A stretch of DNA of 64,000 nucleotides from an uncultured Lachnospiraceae bacterium. Its GTDB lineage: Bacteria; Bacillota; Clostridia; Lachnospirales; Lachnospiraceae. The number at the start of each line of letters is the position of its first letter. The stretch's first letter is position 1. The notes beneath the pieces are model-generated. The model ran no database searches, was not told the origin of the DNA, and saw only the letters and a list, made by a program, of their open reading frames with translations. This document shows positions 51,261 to 58,648 of this stretch, one piece after another. The stretch lies in assembly GCA_910578885.1 (NCBI GenBank), contig CAJTSH010000008.1, positions 1 through 64,000 of the forward strand. The letters are read 5' to 3'. Position numbers and translations under genes: made by a program.

Positions 51261-53030
51261 ATGCGTACAACGATAAAACATATTATCACCAAAATCAAGG
51301 AAGGCATGCTGCGTGAAATGTGGATTCAGACGAAATGGATCTACCAGTATGTCAGACAATATTGGAAGGCAATGATTTTTTATACGCTTCTGGGTTTGAG
51401 CGGAACAGTGATTTCACTGGTTTCCAGCCTCATCTCCAGAGATTTAGTTGATATTATTACCGGACATGAGACAGGTCTGTTAATTCAGACCTTTTGTCTG
51501 TTTATCGGATTTTCCATAGGAAACATCATCCTTACACAGATTTCAAGCTATGCCTCCAACTGGATCAGTATCCGCGTGGACAATGAAATCAAAGCGGACG
51601 TCTTTCAGAAAATGCTGATTACCGACTGGGAATCCCTGACCGATTACCACACCGGAGATTTGCTGACCCGCTGGAGCGCTGACGCTTCTACCATTTCCAG
51701 CGGTATCCTTAGCTGGATTCCGAACCTGATTATCTATACCACCAGATTCGTCGGCACTTTTGCCCTTGTTCTGTACTACGATCCGACCTTTGCGCTGCTC
51801 GCCATGCTCGGAATTCCGGTCTCTATCCTGATGTCGCGGACGCTGCTGCACAAAATGCAGGCAAATAACAAACGCAGCGCCGCCATGAATGCCAAAATGA
51901 CCGGTTTTAACCAAGAAACCTTTTCCAATATCCAGACAATTAAAGCCTTTGATTTAATCCGGCTTTACACTGCACGATTGAAGGAATTGCAGTCCGAATA
52001 TTTCTCCATGAAAATGGATTTTCAGAAGCTGTCCATGATTACTTCGATTATCATGTCGCTAGTGGGACTCGCCGTATCCTACATCTGCTACGGCTGGGGA
52101 ATCTACCGGGTCTGGAGCGGCGTCATCTCCTACGGTACGATGACGATGTTCCTCTCCCTCTCCGGCTCCCTGACGGGAACCTTAAATTCCCTGATTGCAC
52201 TGGTTCCTACCGCAATCTCCATCACGACCTCTGCCGGACGACTGATGGACATTTTAGACATGCCAAAAGAGGATTATTCTGCCGCCGAAGATGCAGACAG
52301 ACTCTATGAATACTATAAGGATTCCGGTATCAGCATAACTTTTCGGGATATGGAATACACTTACCACTCCGGCACGCAGGTATTTGCGGGCGCTTCTATG
52401 GAAGCGCATCCCCACGAAATCGTGGCATTAGTAGGACCCTCCGGCGAAGGCAAGACCACTCTGCTTCGGCTGATACTCTCCCTGCTCTCTTCCCAATCGG
52501 GAACCTGCAGGGTCTACGGCGGAACCGACGAGGAGAACGGACTCCCCCTCTCTCCCGCTACCAGACGTTTATTTTCGTATGTTCCGCAGGGCAATACCAT
52601 GTTTTCCGGAACCATTGCGGAAAATATGCGCAATGTGAAACCCGACGCCACCGACGAGGAAATCATCGATGCCTTAAAGCTCTCCTGCGCTTGGGATTTT
52701 GTCGAAAAGCTGCCTGACGGAATTGAAAGCATGGTAAAAGAGCGGGGCGGCGGTTTCTCGGAGGGGCAGTCCCAGCGGCTTTCCATTGCCAGAGCATTGC
52801 TTAGGAAATCGCCGATTCTGTTACTGGACGAGGCTACCTCGGCTCTGGATGTGGCAACGGAGCGGAAGGTGCTGAAGAATATTATGCGGGATGAATATCC
52901 CAGAACCTGTATTGTTACTACGCACCGTCCTACTGTGCTGGGAATCTGCAGTAAGGTGTATGCGATTCGGGATAAGAGGTGTAATTTGCTGAGTGAGGAG
53001 GAGATTAGGGTGTTGGAGAGGGATTTTTGA
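51261..53030 (+). CDS. ABC exporter, fused membrane and ATPase domains
   Basis: The 589-residue half-transporter has six helices (about 30-320) and an ATPase with Walker A GPSGEGKTT (392-400), signature FSEGQSQR (about 499), Walker B ILLLDEATSALD and an H-loop TTHRPT. It lacks a C39 peptidase domain. It starts three bases after the PqqD-HprK gene, so its substrate is probably linked to that protein (a peptide or glycan product). RBS GAGGACTAACC. Confidence 0.92.
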   Translation: MRTTIKHIITKIKEGMLREMWIQTKWIYQYVRQYWKAMIFYTLLGLSGTVISLVSSLISRDLVDIITGHETGLLIQTFCLFIGFSIGNIILTQISSYASNWISIRVDNEIKADVFQKMLITDWESLTDYHTGDLLTRWSADASTISSGILSWIPNLIIYTTRFVGTFALVLYYDPTFALLAMLGIPVSILMSRTLLHKMQANNKRSAAMNAKMTGFNQETFSNIQTIKAFDLIRLYTARLKELQSEYFSMKMDFQKLSMITSIIMSLVGLAVSYICYGWGIYRVWSGVISYGTMTMFLSLSGSLTGTLNSLIALVPTAISITTSAGRLMDILDMPKEDYSAAEDADRLYEYYKDSGISITFRDMEYTYHSGTQVFAGASMEAHPHEIVALVGPSGEGKTTLLRLILSLLSSQSGTCRVYGGTDEENGLPLSPATRRLFSYVPQGNTMFSGTIAENMRNVKPDATDEEIIDALKLSCAWDFVEKLPDGIESMVKERGGGFSEGQSQRLSIARALLRKSPILLLDEATSALDVATERKVLKNIMRDEYPRTCIVTTHRPTVLGICSKVYAIRDKRCNLLSEEEIRVLERDF

Positions 53031-53279
53031 TGTCCTTTTTTAATGTATTTGCGATATCCTTGAAGTTTTATTTGATTTTCCCTGTGAGTCAGAGGATACC
53101 GGAGATTATACCTTTGCGGATTCTGTAAAAGCCGGTATATATGATGATTTATATGTTAACTTCGCCGAGATTGCCAACCACTGACTCTTGAATATCTCTT
53201 TCTAAAGGAAACTTATAGGCTAAAGCAGCCAAAACATTGTAAAATCGGCATATCAATGAGACACCCAAATGCTATATAC
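53031..53279. other. Intergenic stretch after the ABC exporter
   Basis: No complete gene is visible. A frame at 53044-53182 reads GDYTFADSVKAGIYDDLYVNF and ends at TGA, which looks protein-like and may be a degraded fragment, but no start or ribosome binding site is present and I do not recognise it. Confidence 0.3.
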
Positions 53280-53343
53280 AAAATAAGAAAAAAGAAGGGT
53301 TCTGGCAGCATACTTCTTCCAGAACCTTTCTTTTTCTTATTTT
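53280..53343 (-). terminator. Bidirectional intrinsic terminator
   Basis: A long stem with arms aaaataagaaaaaagaaggg.. and ..cctttctttttcttatttt around ttctgg/ccagaa closes over a 13-base loop. It has A-rich and T-rich flanks in both directions and separates the ABC exporter from the leftward chimeric gene. Confidence 0.85.
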
Positions 53344-53672
53344 GTCTTTTTACTTATTGTAGTCCATTTTCCATACACTTTCTTTATCTTTTTGTTCGCA
53401 TCCTTATATGTTTTATAAGCTCTGATGCGGATGTAATATTTTTTCTTCGCTTTCAATTTCTTTTTCGTGTATGTTTTCTTTGACTTGGAAATGGATACTT
53501 TCTTTGCACCTTTAAAATTCTTTTTTGTACTTGCTCTGTGAAAATCTTTGCCTGACTGTTTATCCATAAAAATATTTCCGGCAGCAACTCCTGCCTTTCT
53601 CAATGCAATCATCTGGCGGTCTTCATTCTGGTCGATGCTTGACACGCGCACATACCCATACGTGTTACTCAT
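53337..53672 (-). pseudogene. Chimeric frame: resolvase N-terminus joined to surface-protein Fn3 tail
   Basis: The 111-residue frame begins NTYGYVRVSSIDQNEDRQ, the N-terminus of a serine recombinase including the catalytic Ser of VSS, and continues through FMDKQSGKDF, which all resolvases share. At about residue 46 it changes to NFKGAKKVSISKSKKTYTKK and KKYYIRIRAYKTYKD, the C-terminal Fn3-like tail of clostridial surface proteins. The ATG has AAGGAGGGCATGCAG, a good site. Neither part is complete, so it probably records a recombination junction; expression is possible. Confidence 0.7.
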
Positions 53673-54084
53673 CTGCATGCCCTCCTTAAAAAAAGAAAAT
53701 CCTACTGTATTTCTACAATAGGACTTTCTTAAAATCAAAATTTTTTCAAAAATAATTGCCGACAAACACCTCGCAAAACTGCACAATACCTTAGTCTAGA
53801 ATGTATTTGCAGTCTCTTTGCCAGATATATTCCAATAGAAGTGTAAAAGAGCCTTACCGTTTTATTCCTGTAATCCGCCTTGTTATAGAAAAGGTCCTCC
53901 ACCTTACGGTGAAGAACTAAACTTTCAACCCATCCATTTATATACCACATATCGGTCAGAAGCAAACCTTCTTTATATTTACATTCTAGCAAGTACAAAA
54001 GGAAAATCAATAGAACTTCCCTTAAAATTTTACTTCGTTACTACATGATTTATTTCCAACTTTATGAATATTTCTTCTAAATAT
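53673..54084 (-). other. AT-rich region with unrecognised frame
   Basis: A 91-residue minus-strand frame (53735-54010) contains WYINGWVESLVLHRKVEDLF and YNKADYRNK but lacks a convincing ribosome binding site, and I recognise no family. A short inverted repeat (cctactgtattt / acaatagga) lies at 53700-53722. It is probably degenerate mobile-element sequence. Confidence 0.3.
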
Positions 54085-54756
54085 CTATGTATGTTTTTGT
54101 CCCACTCCATTTATTATCAATGCCTTCAACTCATTTGGAAGCTCAAAATAAAGTTCTAAGAGCAGCCCCTGCTTTATCTCAACCAATATATTACGATATT
54201 TTTCATCCTCAATTTTCTTTTCCAGTAAACAAATAATTTTATACTTTTTTGACGTAAACTCATCAATGCTTCTGGCAATCAATGTAATAGGGAAACTTGA
54301 CATATTACCTACTTTTTGAAATCCAAGAATCGCTGTACTTCCATACGCATAGGAAAAATCCACAAATTGTGATATTTTGTCTTTTAATCCAACTTTCATA
54401 TATTTTGCATCCTTAATTCGCAACATATCAGCGCAACACGAACTTTTTTCATTGATTGTTGTACGATTATGATTCTTCGATGGATGACAATCAGATATCA
54501 AAATGCCGGTTCCTATACCATTATTGTACTCATCACATCTGTCATAAAATTCATCAGCTCTTAATGTTTTGCTATCAATTCCGAGAAGGTGCATAAAATT
54601 TTTCTTTTCAAAACGGCACTGAAACCAAAAATAATTAGAATTTTTATTCTTTCCAATCACTAAATACTCATTTCCTATCAGTTTTGAATATTCTGCAGCT
54701 GCTCTATGAATTGCTTCCAACAATTTATTATCCGATAATTTCGAAGTTATTACCAT
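54085..54756 (-). CDS. PBECR4-like nuclease-domain protein
   Basis: The 223-residue cytoplasmic protein has NYFWFQCRFEKKNFMHLLGI (about 41-60), DEFYDRC, a polar stretch with SKNHNRT, then LKDKISQFVDFSYAYGS and FPITLIARSI. This order matches PBECR4, a predicted phage-associated nuclease domain related to Barnase/EndoU/ColicinE5/RelE folds. The family name is assigned from memory of its pattern and needs an HMM search. RBS TTAGGAGAAATGG. It starts 14 bases after the terminator of a structured RNA. Base composition is clearly AT-rich. Confidence 0.6.
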   Translation of the reverse strand: MVITSKLSDNKLLEAIHRAAAEYSKLIGNEYLVIGKNKNSNYFWFQCRFEKKNFMHLLGIDSKTLRADEFYDRCDEYNNGIGTGILISDCHPSKNHNRTTINEKSSCCADMLRIKDAKYMKVGLKDKISQFVDFSYAYGSTAILGFQKVGNMSSFPITLIARSIDEFTSKKYKIICLLEKKIEDEKYRNILVEIKQGLLLELYFELPNELKALIINGVGQKHT

Positions 54757-54769
54757 CCATTTCTCCTAA

Positions 54770-54799
54770 GTAAAAAGGTCTTGCTCATGCAAGACCTTT
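54770..54799 (-). terminator. Intrinsic terminator or attenuator before the PBECR4-like gene
   Basis: A perfect 11-base stem (54774-54784 with 54789-54799), loop atga, followed on the minus strand by TTTTTAC and, 6 bases later, by the gene's ribosome binding site AGGAGAA. Read-through would be needed to express the gene from the upstream promoter. Confidence 0.8.
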
Positions 54800-54980
54800 A
54801 CAATTACTACAATATACTGGTTTATTTAGGTGCGTGCCACCCAATCGAAAGCCTTTCACTTTCATGCGAAATCAACTATTTCGTAAAGTGTTTGCATAGT
54901 TTTAACGTTTCCAGTCTAACGGCGATACGCTCCTTGTATCGCATGTCCATACAAATATGGAGAAGATCTATCTTCTGGCA
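54770..54980 (-). ncRNA. Candidate structured RNA (about 210 nt) upstream of the PBECR4-like gene
   Basis: A promoter (TTGTAT at 55009-55014, 17 bases, TATACT at 54986-54991) starts transcription near 54979. Hairpins then follow in order: agaagat/atcttct (54961-54976), ccata/tatgg (54947-54960), gcgatac/gtatcgc (54922-54942), cacttt-cgaaat/atttcg-aaagtg (54857-54890) and ggtg/cacc (54829-54841). An intrinsic terminator ends it: aaaggtcttgc/gcaagaccttt with a T run at 54770-54799. No protein frame is present. It matches no RNA family I know; the GGGTGGCAC near the 3' end only superficially resembles a T-box. Confidence 0.6.
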
Positions 54981-54985
54981 TTATT

Positions 54986-55014
54986 AGTATAACACATCTT
55001 CTCTCTAAATACAA
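54986..55014 (-). promoter_or_regulatory. Promoter of the structured RNA
   Basis: The minus strand shows TTGTAT, a 17-base spacer, and TATACT. No coding sequence follows for more than 200 bases, which supports an RNA gene or long regulated leader. Confidence 0.65.
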
Positions 55015-55045
55015 ATAAATTTTCATTTCTTAAGTCCAACTTTCT

Positions 55046-55612
55046 TTAATCCAACACCGCAGAATTATACTCAATCGCCGCCAGATTCTCACCATCCAAA
55101 ATAAACTTCAGCTTCATCCCATCCTTCGCATAAACAATACAGCCCTCCGACTCCTCATAATCCTCGCCATACTTCTCAACGACATCCGCCTTCGTCATGG
55201 ATAAATCAATCCCCTCCGCAGTAGCCACATTGTCATCCTTCAAAATGATGCTTGCAACCAAATCCTTGTCTCCGTCCGGGTATGTATCCACTTCATAGCT
55301 TGCATAAGTATACAGCTTTGCAATTCCCTGCGCCGCACAGCTCGGCTCTTCAAAGTAGGACACAGGCTCTCCCAGCTTATCCTCCAATGTGCTCATATCC
55401 ATGTCCACTGCGATTTCTACGCCGCCCGTCTCAAAGACATATCCCTTTGACTCTCCTTTTGTTTCTGCATCATCGGATGCGCTGCTTTTATCCTCTGCAT
55501 TCTGAGCATCTCCTTTGCTTGTCTCTGCCGCATTATCAGAGCCGCAGCCTGCAAATGCACATCCCATCATACATACGCTTAACGTAATTGCCAAAATTTT
55601 TCTGATTTTCAT
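55046..55612 (-). CDS. Lipoprotein at the end of the dlt-like operon
   Basis: The 188-residue protein has a lipoprotein signal with lipobox AFAGC (Cys about 23). A Ser/Asp/Ala-rich linker (25-55) leads to a small globular domain with a repeated DLSMTKADVVEKYGEDYEES and LEDKLGEPVSYFEE pattern. The start codon overlaps the stop of the SGNH gene as TAATG, with AAAGGATGGGAATA upstream. The family is unknown to me. Its position suggests a role with surface D-amino-acid esterification. Confidence 0.75.
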   Translation of the reverse strand: MKIRKILAITLSVCMMGCAFAGCGSDNAAETSKGDAQNAEDKSSASDDAETKGESKGYVFETGGVEIAVDMDMSTLEDKLGEPVSYFEEPSCAAQGIAKLYTYASYEVDTYPDGDKDLVASIILKDDNVATAEGIDLSMTKADVVEKYGEDYEESEGCIVYAKDGMKLKFILDGENLAAIEYNSAVLD

Positions 55613-56652
55613 TATTCCCATCCTTTCTGCTGACGTTCGATTTCTTCCTCATAGTCCTGACATTTCTCTTTCCATGACTGTTCCAGCGCCGCTTCACCCC
55701 TGCGGCTCTTTAAACCGCATTCTTCGGCAAGTATTTTCCCGAAATAAGAGGATAACTTTTGGGCGCCGGATAAGTTCAGATGAAGTCCGGCGTCATAAGT
55801 ATCCATGTTGAAATCCAAGCCGATTTCATCCGTCACCTTGAGAAAATTATAATATTTCAGATTGTGCTCTCTTGCATAATCCACCATCTGCTCATCCCAT
55901 TCATCATACCAGTAGGGATAAAGGCTCGGCGCTTTCACAAGCACCAGTTCCACTCCGTTATCTTCGCACAGCTTCACCATCTTGTCCAGATAATAATACG
56001 CATTCTCTCCGAACTTATAGTCAGCCAGCACCTTTCCTTCCGGTACATTTTCCGCCGGAAGCACATCCAATCTCATATAATAGCCGTTGTGCGTTACCTT
56101 GTCCCGCTTCCAGAAATACTTTATATCATCCCATGTCAGTTCATTCCAGCGGGAATGATACCGTAAAATCGGAAACACATACTCCAAAAAGTTCTCTTCC
56201 TCCGTCATGGACGCCTGTATATCCGCAATCTTGGATCTCGACCACTTCATCCCGTCTAATGTCATCCGGTTATAGGTCTCCTTCTGAGGCTCGTCATATT
56301 TCATGGACAGCACGTTAAATACCACCACGTCCGGCTTCTCATAGGTAAATGTCTCTTCCATCAGATAATAGGACTGCCAGATCAGCTGCTGTGCGCTTCC
56401 TCTGATGTAACTGTTGATTCCGTATTCCTCCCACAGTGTGACTGGAGAAATGTTTTCGTATAATTCACAATCACCGATGAAGATTACGTCATGATCCTTT
56501 TCCTCATCGTAATATTCCGCTACCATCGCTCCCTCGACCACATCGGTCATGTACTTTGGCATCAGAAGACGCTGAAGGAAATACAGCGCCAAAACTATAA
56601 TGACAACGGAAATCAGGACTGCCGCAGCCGTCCGCTTCCGGTTTCGATTCAT
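55612..56652 (-). CDS. DltD-like SGNH-hydrolase membrane protein
   Basis: The 346-residue protein has one N-terminal helix (about 8-28) and an extracytoplasmic SGNH-like domain with FIGDCELYENI (in place of GDS) and the C-terminal DTYDAGLHLNLSGAQKL, an Asp-x-x-His block. DltD completes D-alanyl transfer to teichoic acids on the outer face, and this divergent protein occupies its place after dltB. The nucleophile Ser of GDSL is a Cys or Glu here, so catalysis by the usual triad is doubtful. GTG at 56667 is an alternative start. Confidence 0.75.
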   Translation of the reverse strand: MNRNRKRTAAAVLISVVIIVLALYFLQRLLMPKYMTDVVEGAMVAEYYDEEKDHDVIFIGDCELYENISPVTLWEEYGINSYIRGSAQQLIWQSYYLMEETFTYEKPDVVVFNVLSMKYDEPQKETYNRMTLDGMKWSRSKIADIQASMTEEENFLEYVFPILRYHSRWNELTWDDIKYFWKRDKVTHNGYYMRLDVLPAENVPEGKVLADYKFGENAYYYLDKMVKLCEDNGVELVLVKAPSLYPYWYDEWDEQMVDYAREHNLKYYNFLKVTDEIGLDFNMDTYDAGLHLNLSGAQKLSSYFGKILAEECGLKSRRGEAALEQSWKEKCQDYEEEIERQQKGWE

Positions 56653-56740
56653 TTTCTTACCTTCCACCGTCTTACCTTATCCTTTCTGGCTTCATTACAG
56701 CCTGCCTTTTGCCCCGCCGTTACACATACAGCCATATTTT

Positions 56741-56809
56741 GGAAAACGCTGATAAAAGCGTTTCCTGCACCGAAGGCTCTAAGGAAACGATAATTGAATC
56801 AGCGCTTCC
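56741..56809 (-). repeat. Nested palindromic hairpin between dltB and the DltD-like gene
   Basis: An outer stem (ggaaaacgctgat with atcagcgcttcc, one bulge) encloses an inner stem (cgtttcc/ggaaacg) and a small gcc/ggt loop. It begins right after the dltB stop. The 142-base gap may act as attenuator, mRNA stabiliser or a small insertion. Confidence 0.6.
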
Positions 56810-58402
56810 TTAGAACTGGTTGTAAATAAACTGACTGGCATCATAGCCGATTCCATAGGTTCCCCACAAAAGAACCAGAAGAAACAGTCCGAACCATAGA
56901 ACAAACCGCATAGCATATGGCTTTGCCGCAATTTTCTCCCGCACAGAGCCGCTTCTTTGTACAAGGCTGACGCCAAGCAGCAGGAAAAATCCAATTACGA
57001 TTACCATATAATCCCAAGCAGTAAGCCCAAGACCAAGCAATGCGCCGGAAAACAGCTCTCCCCAGTTGAAGTCGGTAAACATGGTTCCAAACATCCGAAA
57101 TGTCAGGGGCACATCCCGGTAACAGTCAAAGGTACGCAGCGCACTCATCAAAAGGATGGTACGCACAACTTGGAACAGCTTAAATCCAAAAGTTCCGTCC
57201 ACGGAAAACCGTTTATGGAACCAACGGTAAAACGGCTCTAATTCCTGCGTAATTAGAATTACAACACAGTTCGCAAGTCCCCAGACAATAAAATTCCAGC
57301 TTGCGCCATGCCAGATTCCCGTTGCAAACCAGACTACAAAGCAGGATAAATAAATCGTCACACGTTTTCCCACCTGCTCGCCTAATCGTTTTCTGGACGC
57401 CTTGCTGAGCTTCAACATCGGCTGGCAGACGGAAATAGGATAAAAGATATAATCCGTAAACCAGCTTCCCATCGTAATATGCCAGCGGTTCCAGTATTCC
57501 TTGATATTCTTAGAGAAATACGGACGGATAAAATTCTCTGTCACAGTAATGCCCATTGTCTGCGCCACACCAATTGTAATGTCGATTCCTCCGGTAAAAT
57601 CCGCATACAGCTCCAAAGCATAGAACATCATTCCTACGAACACCCAGATACCGCGATAAGAAGCAGTATCACCGATAATCGTATTCACTGCCACCACCAG
57701 CCGGTCTGCAATCACCAGCTTTTTAAAGAAGCCCCAGAGAATCCTCTGCAGACCAAAGGCTACCGTCTTCCCATTAAATGAATGGGGCTCATACAGGGAT
57801 TTTGCCAGATGATCAAACCGGCTGATCGGTCCCTGAATCAACTGTGGGAAAAAGGATACGAACAGCGCAAGCTTGAAAAAATTTTCTTCGGCGCGGTATT
57901 TTCCCTGATATACATCTATCGCGTATCCCATCGTCTGGAACACATAGAAGGAAATTCCTAACGGGAGCGCAATGTCCCAAAACGACAACCGACTGCCGCT
58001 TCCTGTCATTTCCAGTATTCCGTTGATATTATGTATCACAAAATTCGTATATTTCACGACTGCGAGCATTCCGATATTTAAAATCAAGGTAAGCAACAAC
58101 AGTCCCCACTGCTTCTTCTTGCATTTCTCCTTATATGCCTTGCGCTCTTCCCTGGACAATGCCTGCTTGTGTTCCTTCAACCAGTCAGCCTGCGCATCCT
58201 TGGACTTCTGAATCCGTCGGACAAAATAGTAAGTAGAAATTGTCGTAAATAAAATATAAAACAGGTTCCCGGCACCGCTGGTAAAATAGAAAATATAGCT
58301 TGCAGCAAGCAGCAGCCACCACTGAAACCTTTTCGGTATGCAATAATATAAAATAAAGACAATCAAAAGAAACAGTATAAATTCATAGGATGTAAACAGC
58401 AC
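56810..58402 (-). CDS. dltB: DltB-like MBOAT acyltransferase
   Basis: The 530-residue polytopic protein has the MBOAT core: DFTGGIDITIGVAQTMGI, EYWNRWHITMGSWFTDYIFYPIS and GIWHGASWNFIVWG with catalytic H365. In the dlt pathway DltB moves the aminoacyl group from the carrier protein DltC across the membrane. Translation starts at GTG after GATGAGGACTAAGCG, four bases from dltC. It is longer than typical DltB (about 400), mostly because of an inserted charged cytoplasmic loop (about 70-100). Confidence 0.92.
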   Translation of the reverse strand: MLFTSYEFILFLLIVFILYYCIPKRFQWWLLLAASYIFYFTSGAGNLFYILFTTISTYYFVRRIQKSKDAQADWLKEHKQALSREERKAYKEKCKKKQWGLLLLTLILNIGMLAVVKYTNFVIHNINGILEMTGSGSRLSFWDIALPLGISFYVFQTMGYAIDVYQGKYRAEENFFKLALFVSFFPQLIQGPISRFDHLAKSLYEPHSFNGKTVAFGLQRILWGFFKKLVIADRLVVAVNTIIGDTASYRGIWVFVGMMFYALELYADFTGGIDITIGVAQTMGITVTENFIRPYFSKNIKEYWNRWHITMGSWFTDYIFYPISVCQPMLKLSKASRKRLGEQVGKRVTIYLSCFVVWFATGIWHGASWNFIVWGLANCVVILITQELEPFYRWFHKRFSVDGTFGFKLFQVVRTILLMSALRTFDCYRDVPLTFRMFGTMFTDFNWGELFSGALLGLGLTAWDYMVIVIGFFLLLGVSLVQRSGSVREKIAAKPYAMRFVLWFGLFLLVLLWGTYGIGYDASQFIYNQF

Positions 58403-58405
58403 CGC

Positions 58406-58648
58406 TTAGTCCTCATCCATCAGGCTCTGAATCAGTTCGCACAGCGCCTCTACCGAATTGAAATTCTGCGGAACAATTTTATCTGCGGAAATTACAATTT
58501 CAAATTCATCATTGATCTCCGAAACCAAAGAAATGATGTCAAAGGAATCCAATATCTTGCTGTCTACCAATGTATCACAGCCTTCAAAATCCTCATCCGG
58601 GTGCAGCTCGCTTAAAATCTCCAATAATGTGCTTTTAATTTCTTCCAT
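58406..58648 (-). CDS. dltC: DltC-like aminoacyl carrier protein
   Basis: The 80-residue acyl-carrier protein has the phosphopantetheine serine in LDSFDIISLVSEINDEF (Ser about 33) and the acidic helix pattern of DltC. It carries the activated amino acid as a thioester. Its ATG overlaps the dltA end by 14 bases. Confidence 0.92.
   Translation of the reverse strand: MEEIKSTLLEILSELHPDEDFEGCDTLVDSKILDSFDIISLVSEINDEFEIVISADKIVPQNFNSVEALCELIQSLMDED

Noticed and set aside
49234..53336. Lasso-peptide biosynthetic cluster
   Set aside because: PqqD, HprK-like and ABC genes are present, but there is no asparagine synthetase-like cyclase, no B2 transglutaminase-type protease beside them, and no precursor peptide in the gaps.
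54820..54850. T-box riboswitch in the structured RNA
   Set aside because: The minus strand has GGGTGGCAC but continues GCACC rather than CGCGG, stem I motifs are not recognisable, and the downstream gene is not an amino-acid gene.
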